From assembly GCA_964403505.1 (NCBI GenBank), contig CAYOFP010000010.1:1-62450 (forward strand): a stretch of DNA of 62,450 bases, read 5' to 3'. The stretch comes from CAKSEI01 sp964403505 (GTDB lineage: Bacteria; Bacillota; Clostridia; Oscillospirales; CAG-272). The notes beneath the pieces were generated by a model. It was not told the DNA's origin. It made no database searches and saw only the letters and a program-made list of their open reading frames with translations. This document shows positions 8,357 to 16,824 of the stretch, one piece after another. The translations under genes were made by a program, and so were the position numbers. Numbering within the stretch: position 1 is the first letter of the stretch; every line of letters starts with the position of its first letter.

Positions 8357-9096
8357 AAATCACTTTATCTAAAACGCCGGAAGAGCTCGGAGAGAAAGCG
8401 GCAGAGCTTACAGCACAGCTCTTAAATCAAGCGATAGAAAAAAACGGGAGCGCACGGCTCGTACTCTCCACCGGCGCTTCTCAATTTGAGACCATAGCCG
8501 CCCTCGTTCAAAAGGATGTTGACTGGCAAAAGGTCGAGGTATTCCACCTCGACGAATATGTAGATCTGCCGATCACACACCCGGCAAGCTTCCGTAAATA
8601 TCTGCGTGAGCGCTTTGCCGAAAAGGTAAATGTAAAGGCAATGAACTATGTCACACCCGACGGTGATATCACGGCAAACATCGCATCTCTTACCGAAGAA
8701 CTGCATAAAGCTCCCGTTGATGTGGCGCTGATCGGCATCGGAGAAAACGGTCATATCGCCTTCAACGATCCGCCTGCCGATTTTGATAATGAAAACGCAT
8801 ATATCGTCGTAAATCTCGACGACAAATGCCGCCACCAGCAGCTCGGCGAGGGATGGTTCCCGACGATCGACGACGTGCCGAAGCAGGCGATCTCCATGAC
8901 GGTAAAGGAAATAATGAAGTCAAAGGCCATCATCTCCGCAGTACCGCATAAGGTAAAGGCAAAGGCGATCCACGATACGCTGACAAACGACCTCACGCCT
9001 TATGTCCCTGCTACGATGCTCAAAGAGCACGACAACGCATACCTCTTTGTAGACGAAGCGTCCGCATCGGAAGTAGAGATAGAAAAGTACATATAG
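8353..9096 (+). CDS. nagB: Glucosamine-6-phosphate deaminase
   Basis: A 247-residue enzyme that converts glucosamine-6-phosphate to fructose-6-phosphate and ammonia, linking amino-sugar salvage to glycolysis. The expected motifs are present: FHLDEYVDLP with the catalytic Asp (D67) and IGENGHIAFNDP with the ring-opening His (H134). The length is of the short Gram-positive type, without the C-terminal allosteric extension of the Escherichia coli enzyme. It is the last gene of the operon, followed by a terminator. Confidence 0.95.
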   Translation: MKITLSKTPEELGEKAAELTAQLLNQAIEKNGSARLVLSTGASQFETIAALVQKDVDWQKVEVFHLDEYVDLPITHPASFRKYLRERFAEKVNVKAMNYVTPDGDITANIASLTEELHKAPVDVALIGIGENGHIAFNDPPADFDNENAYIVVNLDDKCRHQQLGEGWFPTIDDVPKQAISMTVKEIMKSKAIISAVPHKVKAKAIHDTLTNDLTPYVPATMLKEHDNAYLFVDEASASEVEIEKYI

Positions 9097-9116
9097 AATA
9101 ATTCTTAATCATAGCA

Positions 9117-9160
9117 AAGACGCTGATTTTCATTTTCAGAAAAACAGCGTCTTGTTTTTT
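9117..9160 (+). terminator. Intrinsic terminator of the nag operon
   Basis: AAGACGCTG (9117-9125) pairs with CAGCGTCTT (9145-9153) around a long, partly paired loop, and is followed by GTTTTTT. Confidence 0.8.
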
Positions 9161-9170
9161 ATATTTGCTT

Positions 9171-11318
9171 TTACTTTGCGAACCTCTGCGCATATCTCAT
9201 AAGAATGGACGCAACCTGCGCACGGGTTGCACTGCCCTTCGGTTCGAGATAATCGGTATCTCCCAGCTTCACGCCTGTGATGAGTCCCTCGCCGTATGCC
9301 CACGAAAGTGCGGTAACGGCATAGTCTGAGGTCTCTTTCCCATCCGGGAATGCACCCAGAGCAACATTTTTACTGACATCATATCCTTTATGCTGTGAAT
9401 AGCGGTATAAGATCGTTGCCATTTGCTCTCTGGTAATGTTCCCCTTCGGGTCAAATTGATCGTTGGTCATGCCGTAGACAATACCATTTGCTGCCGCCCA
9501 CTGCACTGCCGAAGAGTACCACTCGCCCGACGGTATGTCTTTAAAAGGATTTACCGCACTAACCGCCGGCTGTCCCTCCATGCGCCACAGTACCGTAACT
9601 AACATAGCACGGTTCATCGATACTTTGGGTGCAAACTCAAGCGGCGAAACACCAAAAAATAAACTGTTATCCACCGCATATTGCACCGCACTGACATACC
9701 ATTCACCACGCTTTACATCAATAAACATTTCATCAACAGTATGCAGTATTTCAAATGGAATAATGTATTCTTTCGCATACTTTTGCGCCTTTGAGCCGCT
9801 TGACCCGTAAATCGTAAGTCTGTTGCAGTCTTCAAACACATAGTTTCCGATACCTATCACACTGTCCGGGATAATGATACCCGTGAGCACTCTGCAACCA
9901 TAAAACGCATAGTCTCCGATCGTTAGTGTACCGAGACGGATACTGTATGATCCGGCGATGGAGCTCTTTGCTTCTATCAGATGATTCCCGATATAAAAAA
10001 TGCCGTTTTCCCAATTTGCATCGTTGTTAAAATATGCGGTACTGGAAAACACCGCACGTCCGATGCTCGTCACACTGTCCGGTATGGTAATGCTCTCAAT
10101 TTTGAAACAGTATTCAAACGCCCAATCCCCAATGCTCGTCAGTCCATCAGGGAGCATAATGCTCGTGAGTGCACTGCATTCCTTAAACGCATAGTCCCCG
10201 ATGCTCGTCACTCCATCAGGAAACATAATACCCGTGAGTGCACTGCAGTCCTCAAATGCGCAGTCTCCGATCGTTAGTGTGCCGGGACGGATACTGTACG
10301 ACCCGGTGATGAAGTTCTTTGCTTTTATCAGATGATTCCCGATATAAAGAACGCCGTTTATCCAATTTGCATCGTTGTTATAATATGCGGTATTAGAAAA
10401 CGCCATATTTCCGATGCTCATCACACTATCCGGGAGCGTGATGCTCTTGAGTACAGTGCAGTAGCAAAACGCATCTTCTCCGATGCTCGTTACATTATCC
10501 GGGAGCACGATACTCTTAAGTGCGCTGCATTGATAAAACGCAAAATCTCCAATGCTCGTCACACTGTCCGGCAGCGTGATGCTCTTGAGTGCAGCGCACC
10601 GATAAAACATTTCTTTCCCGATGCTCGTCACTCCATCCGGAATCACGATGCTCTCAAGTGCACTGCATTCATAAAGCGCATCCTCTCCGATGCTCGTCAC
10701 GCTGTCCGGGAGCACGATGCCGGTGAGTGCGCGGCAAAGAGCAAACGCACCTGCTCCGATGCTCGTCACACTGTCCGGAATCGTAACGCTCGTGAGTGCA
10801 CTGCAATGACTAAACGCACCGCATGAGATGTCCGTCATACTATTCGGGATCACAATGCTCTCAAGCGCACTGCATTCATAAAACGCAAAATCTCCAATGC
10901 TCGTCACACTATCCGGCAGCGTGATGCTCGTAAGTGAGACGCATTTATTAAACGCATCTTCGCCAATACTCGTTACACTGTCCGGAATCGTGATACTCGT
11001 AAGCGACCTGCATTCCCTAAACGCTTCGCTCCCGATGCCCGTCACACCATTATTGATTTGAACAGCGGTAATCCTGTTACGATAATCATACCACGGTTGA
11101 TTGTCTATCCAAAATCCATAATCCGACATCTCTCCCGTGCCGATGATTGTGAGCGTGCCATTGTCGTCCAAGGTCCAAGTGAGGTTAGCGCCGCACTCAC
11201 CATCGACTATGACAGAGGGCGATGCCGAAACATCGAGCGGCGCAATCATGACGGACAGCATGATAAGCATGACCACCATCAGGCAGGAAATCGCCTTTTG
11301 AATAATTCTTTTCGTCAT
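9171..11318 (-). CDS. SLH-anchored BspA-type LRR surface protein
   Basis: A 715-residue exported protein. Signal peptide at residues 1-33 (cleavage near VSA-S), then the same LTWTLDDNGTLTIIGTGEM domain as the LRR-dockerin protein at 533. About 18 BspA/LRR_5 repeats of 23 residues follow. Two of the later blocks are broken by a duplicated insert (NNDANW.NG.LYIG.HLI.AK). The last 190 residues or so form three SLH domains (FIDVKRGEWY, FKDIPSGEWY and FPDGKETSDY through ATRAQVASILMRY). SLH domains bind pyruvylated wall polymers, so the protein should sit on the surface as an adhesin or glycan/protein binder. TGGAGGA precedes the ATG. Its near-identical DNA repeats make recombination or assembly error possible. 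Confidence 0.88.
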   Translation of the reverse strand: MTKRIIQKAISCLMVVMLIMLSVMIAPLDVSASPSVIVDGECGANLTWTLDDNGTLTIIGTGEMSDYGFWIDNQPWYDYRNRITAVQINNGVTGIGSEAFRECRSLTSITIPDSVTSIGEDAFNKCVSLTSITLPDSVTSIGDFAFYECSALESIVIPNSMTDISCGAFSHCSALTSVTIPDSVTSIGAGAFALCRALTGIVLPDSVTSIGEDALYECSALESIVIPDGVTSIGKEMFYRCAALKSITLPDSVTSIGDFAFYQCSALKSIVLPDNVTSIGEDAFCYCTVLKSITLPDSVMSIGNMAFSNTAYYNNDANWINGVLYIGNHLIKAKNFITGSYSIRPGTLTIGDCAFEDCSALTGIMFPDGVTSIGDYAFKECSALTSIMLPDGLTSIGDWAFEYCFKIESITIPDSVTSIGRAVFSSTAYFNNDANWENGIFYIGNHLIEAKSSIAGSYSIRLGTLTIGDYAFYGCRVLTGIIIPDSVIGIGNYVFEDCNRLTIYGSSGSKAQKYAKEYIIPFEILHTVDEMFIDVKRGEWYVSAVQYAVDNSLFFGVSPLEFAPKVSMNRAMLVTVLWRMEGQPAVSAVNPFKDIPSGEWYSSAVQWAAANGIVYGMTNDQFDPKGNITREQMATILYRYSQHKGYDVSKNVALGAFPDGKETSDYAVTALSWAYGEGLITGVKLGDTDYLEPKGSATRAQVASILMRYAQRFAK

Positions 11319-11375
11319 TATTCCTCCATAGTTAACCTATATATAATTTCACAAAACACGATTCATAATCTGCCT

Positions 11376-13448
11376 TTACCACAGGTACCACACGCCGTTC
11401 GCTATGCCCGGATCCGGTATGACAAATCCGGTAGTTTTATTAACCACTAACGTTGATTTTACTGCATTGTCTACAATAACCTGACCGGATTCTGCCGCAT
11501 GGCTTTTTTCCTCTTCGCTGTATTGATAGCGCAGGCTGAATCTGATCTCGTTATCGCTTTCTTTTATTTCATCAGCTGAAATATAGAAATTTCCCGTGTA
11601 ATATGTGAGGTTATTATAGTATTTCTCTATATCCTCTATCATGTCCTCAGGCTTTTCATATTTTACAGAAACATTATTCGTAATGAATCTCTGCAGGATG
11701 GACGCCATCTGAGCACGTGTCGCATTCGTGCGGGGCGAGAGAGTCGTCGCATTCATACCCGTAATATAGCCGCCTGCATTCGCCCACGAGAGCGCGCTCT
11801 TTGCATATGAGCTTGCCGAAGCGTAGTCAGTAAATACCGACATATCCGCCTCGCCCGACACATCACAATTCTTATACTGTGCATAGCGGTAAAGAATAGA
11901 GGCAAACTGCTCGCGTGTTATTTGCGTTTCGGGAGAAAACGTCGTATCCGTCGTTCCCGAGACGATTTTATTTTCATATGCCCATCTCACGGCATCGGCA
12001 TACCATTTACCGTCAGCTACATCCGTAAAGGGCATCTCCTTTTCCGGGGCCGGCTGTCCCTCATAGTTATAAAGCACCTTGACGAGCATGGCACGGGATG
12101 TCGCGCTGTTCGGCTCAAAGGTCGTAGGCGACATGCCCGACATGAGGCCTTTATCGCACGCATAATCCACTGCGCCGTTATACCACTGTCCGGGCTTCAC
12201 ATCGTCAAATCTTCCCGTCTCGATACGGAATACCGTACCCGTAGTGGGAAGGGCATTTTTAACGACCTGTCCGCCTGTACCGGCATAAATATATCCGCCG
12301 TAGATACAGAAGGAGGACACAGGGGAATCAAACTCAAATGAGCATATCTCCCTGAAATTCACAAGGTCATATGTCGAGTAGAAAATATTCGTATACTTCC
12401 CTGTTTCATAATCCGTCTTATATGTCGAGAGATACAGCTCGCCGCCGACACTGCGTATGCACGACAGAGCGCCGAGCAGACCCGACGTATATGCGACACT
12501 CTTCAGATCATCTGAGAAAATATGGATCGCACCCTTGCCGAATAAAAATCTGCCGTTCAGCTCAGCCTTAAACCCTGTCGCAAAGCTATCGCACATCAGA
12601 GCATAGGGGCATGTGCTGTAATAATCGAATATCCTGTCTTCTTTATTCCATACGTAAAGACCCGCATATGTATCGTTCAGCGCATTGCAGAGCTCACGTC
12701 CTGCAGTCCCCGAACCGCTCTCGGCATGGCAATACCATGTGGCGTATACATCACCCTTATATTCAAAGACATTGTATGTACGGCTGTATATCGCCTTCGG
12801 CAACCTGCCGTTATCCGTAACGTCCGCATCCACGAGCGCATGACCGTCACGACGGAATGTGACATTCTCAAACGTTTCGCCGCCGTCATACGAAACGGCC
12901 GCACAGTTGCAGTCTCCGTCATCTGTGCCGAGTCCTGCAAATACCGTACCGTCGGATGCTTCGATCAGATCGAAATTATGCATTACGTAATCGGGCAAAA
13001 CACCCTTTACATGCCATTTTCCCTCATCTTTATAATACCTGAAATAGTTTTCGTACTTACCGTTGCTCATAGCGTCCATACCGACAAAGCACAGGTCGCC
13101 GTCTATAATACGAAACCGGTTCACCGCTTCCTCGGCGATATTTTTCTCACTGTCCCATTTGCCGGCGGAAAGGTTGTAGGCCCATATATTGCTCCTGCCG
13201 TAATGAGAACCCGAGTTCGAGTTATAATCGCCCGATCCGATATACAGCTTACCGTTATATACGGTCATATCCCATACCGAGCGGGCGTAATCATATCCGT
13301 CTCCGATCCATATAACCTTAGACGCGGGTATGCCGAGGTTGGTCACCTTACAGTTGACCGACTTTATCCCGTCATCAGCTCCTGCTGGCATAACAAAGCA
13401 GGATGTGATAAGTGCGGCAATAAGTACAAATGCAAAAAATCTTTTCAT
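11376..13448 (-). CDS. SLH-anchored secreted beta-propeller-like protein
   Basis: A 690-residue protein with a signal peptide (1-24, cleavage near AGA-D) and TAGGAGT before the ATG. Residues about 30-405 contain repeated short strands such as NGKLYIGSGD, DGTVFAGLGT, VGGELYLSTY and GGYIYAGTGG, plus an SYDGGETFENV motif resembling the Asp-box of sialidase-type propellers. I read this as a beta-propeller; no catalytic set is recognisable. Three SLH domains follow (about 412-590, FDDVKPGQWY, FTDVADGKWY, FTDYASASSY). A 90-residue C-terminal domain follows the SLH block, which is less usual. It may be a surface carbohydrate or protein binder. It lies 57 bp upstream of the LRR-SLH gene on the same strand. 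Confidence 0.78.
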   Translation of the reverse strand: MKRFFAFVLIAALITSCFVMPAGADDGIKSVNCKVTNLGIPASKVIWIGDGYDYARSVWDMTVYNGKLYIGSGDYNSNSGSHYGRSNIWAYNLSAGKWDSEKNIAEEAVNRFRIIDGDLCFVGMDAMSNGKYENYFRYYKDEGKWHVKGVLPDYVMHNFDLIEASDGTVFAGLGTDDGDCNCAAVSYDGGETFENVTFRRDGHALVDADVTDNGRLPKAIYSRTYNVFEYKGDVYATWYCHAESGSGTAGRELCNALNDTYAGLYVWNKEDRIFDYYSTCPYALMCDSFATGFKAELNGRFLFGKGAIHIFSDDLKSVAYTSGLLGALSCIRSVGGELYLSTYKTDYETGKYTNIFYSTYDLVNFREICSFEFDSPVSSFCIYGGYIYAGTGGQVVKNALPTTGTVFRIETGRFDDVKPGQWYNGAVDYACDKGLMSGMSPTTFEPNSATSRAMLVKVLYNYEGQPAPEKEMPFTDVADGKWYADAVRWAYENKIVSGTTDTTFSPETQITREQFASILYRYAQYKNCDVSGEADMSVFTDYASASSYAKSALSWANAGGYITGMNATTLSPRTNATRAQMASILQRFITNNVSVKYEKPEDMIEDIEKYYNNLTYYTGNFYISADEIKESDNEIRFSLRYQYSEEEKSHAAESGQVIVDNAVKSTLVVNKTTGFVIPDPGIANGVWYLW

Positions 13449-13682
13449 AATATACTCCTAAATATTATCCTTCTTATATATTTTATCAGTAAAGCACCCT
13501 ATTGTCAAGGAAGAAAAAAGACGCTCGGGGTGCAAAGTGATAACGAGTGTGTAAAAATACAGTGCTAAAGGCGAATACTACCCGGATTATCCGTAACTGT
13601 AAATTTTCAACAAAAAACTCGTATCAAAACATACGACTAATCGCCAAATATTTGAAGCAAATGCGCTTTTTTGCCGCTTTGC

Positions 13683-13711
13683 TTGAAATGTATTCCAAAT
13701 CATGATAAAAT
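13683..13711 (+). promoter_or_regulatory. Promoter upstream of the lipoprotein/peptidase cluster
   Basis: TTGAAA (13683-13688), a 17-bp spacer and TAAAAT (13706-13711), 32 bp before the first lipoprotein start. Confidence 0.55.
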
Positions 13712-13743
13712 GATTATAACTAATCGTGAAAGGGAGAAAACAC

Positions 13744-14508
13744 ATGAAAAGAAACATGAAAAAGTTACAATGCCTTATTCTAGCTGTTGCAATCGTACTC
13801 GGCGTGATGCTGTGCTCTTGCAAGACGCAGAAAGAGCCGATGCCTTCTGAGCCGGAATCGGAGTCGGCGAGCCAACCGACAGAACCCACGAATGAGAGCG
13901 TCACACCAACCGAAGCACCAACCGATCTTCCCACAGAGCCTCCCACAGAAGCACCCACAGAGCCTGATCCGCCGAAATTAGCGATCAATTATGATCTGCT
14001 CGACGATATCGGACTGTCCTGCACCGAGTTGGAAAAGAAACACGGTGCGATAACCTCTTATAATTCTCCGCACGGGGGACGAGGTTATCGATATGAAAAT
14101 GGATATGGATCATATTGTTTCGTTCCAGAGCCCTTTACCAAGCGTTATTATGATGACCCTGATACCTGTCCGAAAATCTACAATAATTTGTGGTACGATG
14201 AGAACGGTTATTATGTACCGATCACGGACGAGGAGAACAAATGTGGCAGAATTGACTATATAGATGTCCGGGATGTTCTGTTGGGTGCGACAGACACCGT
14301 AAGTATTGCAGATATAGAAGAAATCGACGGAGTGAATGCATACTGTGCATCGGTTTATGAGAGCGAAATGACAGACTCATATAAATATTATTCTAAGTTT
14401 ACAGTCGACGGATATGAGAACTATTTTGTGGTATTTTACCACGATAATCCGGATTTCATCTGTTTAGATTCGCACAAAGTGAACATTATGCCACCACCAA
14501 ATCCATAA
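13744..14508 (+). CDS. Lipoprotein with Pro/Thr/Glu linker, family A copy 1
   Basis: A 254-residue lipoprotein of unknown function. AGGGAG lies 7 nt before the ATG at 13744. The N-terminus ends in a lipobox (VMLCSC), so it should be diacylglyceryl-anchored on the outer membrane face. A linker of about 50 residues built from TEPPTEAPTEP-type units leads to a conserved globular domain starting PPKLAINYDLLDDIG. That domain contains LSCTELEKKHG, a YENGYG strand, FTKRYYDDPDTCPKIYNN and a C-terminal VDGYENYFVVFYHD. I do not recognise a named family. It is nearly identical to copy 3 (16040) through the linker, which points to recent duplication. A secreted-protein gene follows after 35 nt. Confidence 0.8.
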   Translation: MKRNMKKLQCLILAVAIVLGVMLCSCKTQKEPMPSEPESESASQPTEPTNESVTPTEAPTDLPTEPPTEAPTEPDPPKLAINYDLLDDIGLSCTELEKKHGAITSYNSPHGGRGYRYENGYGSYCFVPEPFTKRYYDDPDTCPKIYNNLWYDENGYYVPITDEENKCGRIDYIDVRDVLLGATDTVSIADIEEIDGVNAYCASVYESEMTDSYKYYSKFTVDGYENYFVVFYHDNPDFICLDSHKVNIMPPPNP

Positions 14509-14543
14509 ATCAAACGATAATATGAATAAAAGAATATTCAAAA

Positions 14544-14894
14544 ATGAAACATCAATTTAAGCTACTTATTGTTTTAACTATTTTACTATTTGTATTTGCG
14601 ATTCCTACTCAGGCAAACGAACAAACCAATGATACCGCCTCTGGTAGCATCGACAAACACTGTTATCATAGCTTCGCTTTTGAATTTGATGATACTACTA
14701 TGACGCTGACCGATGCATATACAAGCAATACCGTGCAATGGCTTATCGAAGATATTGAGTATTACGGTGACACCGCAGTTGTATATCAAAACGAAGAGAG
14801 CGTAACCGAGGGTTATTTACAGGAGGAGATGGCCGTCCACATCTATCACGGCGACCGACTCTATGGAATAGCGTATATGATTTACATTGGATAA
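14544..14894 (+). CDS. Truncated secreted protein matching the N-terminus of the M23 peptidase gene
   Basis: A 116-residue protein with a signal peptide (1-24, cleavage near TQA-N). Its mature part, with CYHSFAFEFDDTTMTLTDAY, VQWLIEDIEYYGDTAVVYQN and MAVHIYHGD.LYGI, matches residues 1-110 of the 1056-residue protein at 16825 closely. It then stops after YGIAYMIYIG, exactly where the larger protein continues into its peptidase domain. It also follows its lipoprotein gene by 35 nt, the same gap as the intact pair. I read it as the remnant of a duplicated lipoprotein-peptidase pair. It may still make a secreted N-domain, so a functional small protein cannot be excluded. Confidence 0.7.
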   Translation: MKHQFKLLIVLTILLFVFAIPTQANEQTNDTASGSIDKHCYHSFAFEFDDTTMTLTDAYTSNTVQWLIEDIEYYGDTAVVYQNEESVTEGYLQEEMAVHIYHGDRLYGIAYMIYIG

Positions 14895-15224
14895 AATCAA
14901 CAAAAAATTGCTTTGTATCGAATACATATAAACCGTTTTTTGGAATACCGAACAAATAATCACAAACTCTATTGCCATAATGTGGATATTGTGTTATTAT
15001 ATTCTTGACAAATGAATGTTTTACCGTGGCGAAATGTGTCAAACGAGAAACGATCTAAGGCGAAACAAGAAAAAGGAATATGAATAGATACAGAGATGAC
15101 ACTCGCCTTGAAAGAACGGGAGTTAAAAGAGAATAGTCAGCAAAATCTACATATACTATAGTGAGAAACCATAATAACCACTTCGAGCCATTTTATAACG
15201 ATTTATAACGAAAGGAAGGAAACA
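14895..15224 (+). other. Intergenic stretch without a recognisable gene
   Basis: These 330 bases hold no supported ORF. I see a tandem 10-bp repeat (TTTATAACGA at 15192-15201 and 15202-15211) just before the ribosome site of the next gene, and an isolated TTGACA near 15005 without a good -10. It may be the scar of the lost peptidase portion, but I could not recognise peptidase or wall-repeat sequence in it. Confidence 0.5.
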
Positions 15225-15983
15225 ATGAGAAAGCTATTGCAGAAAAAAATTTTAATACCGTTGATAGTAGCAGTAATTGTCGCCATATGTGTTGTGACCA
15301 CGGTATGTGTCTTTGCCGAGAAGGAGGCAAAAACCATGAACACAAGTCCTGAAACCGGCGAACCGACAACCGAACCCGTGACCGAGCCTGATTCCGAGGC
15401 GCCCACCGAACCACCCACCGAAGCGCCAACCGAGCCTCCCACAGAAGCGCCCACAGAGCCCGAACCGCCGAAATTAGCGATCAATTATGATCTGCTCGAC
15501 GATATCGGACTGTCCTGCACCGAGTTGGAAAAAAAGCACGGTGAGATAACTCTTTTCGGCAAACCTCACGGCGGTATCGGCTATGAATACGAAAACGGAT
15601 ATGGGAGATATTGTTTTTATGAAGAGCCTTTTACCAAGCGATATTATGATGACCCTGATACCTGTCCGAAAATCTACAATAATTTGTGTTACGATGAGAA
15701 TGGTTACTATGTACTGATTACAGACGAAGAGAACAAATGTAGTGGAATTGATTGTATAAAGGCTTCGGATTTTTTCCTGAACGAGGGCGATATCGTAACG
15801 ATTGATGACATCAGAGGACTCGATGGGGTAGAAATTGAATCAGAGGCGAAAGACGGTTTGCCGGGAGACCCGTATTTACTTTGTTCTGCACTTAGAGTTG
15901 AAGGATACGAAAATATAATTATCATATTGTATCATGATGATCCGGGGTTCATTGAAATGGATATGCGTGTGGATGTAAGATGA
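15225..15983 (+). CDS. Membrane-anchored protein with Pro/Thr/Glu linker, family A copy 2
   Basis: A 252-residue paralog of the flanking lipoproteins. The start is set by AAGGAAGG 6 nt upstream. Unlike its siblings it has no lipobox: the N-terminus is a basic stretch followed by one hydrophobic helix (ILIPLIVAVIVAICVVTTVC), suggesting an uncleaved membrane anchor. The linker is a run of TEPPTEAP units. The globular domain begins with the same PPKLAINYDLLDDIG and keeps FTKRYYDDPDTCPKIYNN, but its C-terminal third differs (DFFLNEGDIVTIDDIRGLDG). So the domain is shared while the anchor has been exchanged. Function unknown. Confidence 0.78.
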   Translation: MRKLLQKKILIPLIVAVIVAICVVTTVCVFAEKEAKTMNTSPETGEPTTEPVTEPDSEAPTEPPTEAPTEPPTEAPTEPEPPKLAINYDLLDDIGLSCTELEKKHGEITLFGKPHGGIGYEYENGYGRYCFYEEPFTKRYYDDPDTCPKIYNNLCYDENGYYVLITDEENKCSGIDCIKASDFFLNEGDIVTIDDIRGLDGVEIESEAKDGLPGDPYLLCSALRVEGYENIIIILYHDDPGFIEMDMRVDVR

Positions 15984-16039
15984 TGTATTAACATGAAGTA
16001 ATTAACTGTATTTGACTGATTATGAAAAGGAGAAAACAC

Positions 16040-16789
16040 ATGAAAAAAACTTATTGCCTTATTCTGGCTGTTGCAATCGCACTCGGCGTGATGCTGTGCT
16101 CTTGCAAGACGCAGGATGAGCCGATGCCATCTGAGCCGGAATCGGAGTCGGCGAGCCAACCGACAGAACCCACGAATGAGAGCATCACACCAACCGAAGC
16201 ACCAACCGATCTTCCCACAGAGCCTCCCACAGAAGCGCCCACAGAGCCCGAACCGCCGAAATTAGCGATCAATTATGATCTGCTCGACGATATCGGACTG
16301 TCCTGCACCGAGTTGGAAAAAAAGCACGGTGAGATAATCTCTTATAATTCTCCGCACGGGGGACGAGGCTATATATACGAAAACGGATATGGGATATATT
16401 GTTTTTATGAAGAGCCTTTTACCAAGCGTTATTACGATGACCCTGACATCTGTCCAAAAATCTACAATAATTTGTGGTACGATGAGAACGGTTATTATGT
16501 ACCGATTACGGACGAGGAGTGCAAATGTAGAGGAATTGACCGTATAGATATCCGAGATGTTTTGCTGGGTGCACCAGATACTGTTAGTATTGCAGAAATC
16601 GAGGAGCTCGACGGAGTAACGATAGATTACGAAGCTCAAGAAAGTAGACCGGGGGATTCATATGCGTTTTGTTCCTCGTTTACAGTCGACGGATACGAAA
16701 ATTATTTCATTGTTTTTGAACACGACGATCCGGAAATGATTGACTTGAACTCGTATCATGCAACTATTTTGCCGACTCCAAACCCATAA
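16040..16789 (+). CDS. Lipoprotein with Pro/Thr/Glu linker, family A copy 3
   Basis: A 249-residue lipoprotein; AAAGGAG lies 7 nt before the ATG at 16040 (the ATG at 16022 overlaps that site). Lipobox VMLCSC, then a TEAPTDLPTEPPTEAPTEP-type linker and the family A domain (PPKLAINYDLLDDIG, YENGYGIYCF, FTKRYYDDPDICPKIYNN, VDGYENYFIVFEHDDP). It lies 35 nt upstream of the intact M23 peptidase gene and is probably co-transcribed with it. It may bind, restrain or protect against that enzyme at the membrane-wall interface. This is inference from pairing and duplication. Confidence 0.8.
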   Translation: MKKTYCLILAVAIALGVMLCSCKTQDEPMPSEPESESASQPTEPTNESITPTEAPTDLPTEPPTEAPTEPEPPKLAINYDLLDDIGLSCTELEKKHGEIISYNSPHGGRGYIYENGYGIYCFYEEPFTKRYYDDPDICPKIYNNLWYDENGYYVPITDEECKCRGIDRIDIRDVLLGAPDTVSIAEIEELDGVTIDYEAQESRPGDSYAFCSSFTVDGYENYFIVFEHDDPEMIDLNSYHATILPTPNP

Positions 16790-16824
16790 ATTAAGAAAAA
16801 AAACAAAGAAAGGACTATTAAAAA

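Noticed and set aside
9171..11318. CRISPR-like periodic repeats
   Set aside because: The roughly 69-bp periodicity is in frame and encodes 23-residue LRR units; no short palindromic repeat or unique spacers.
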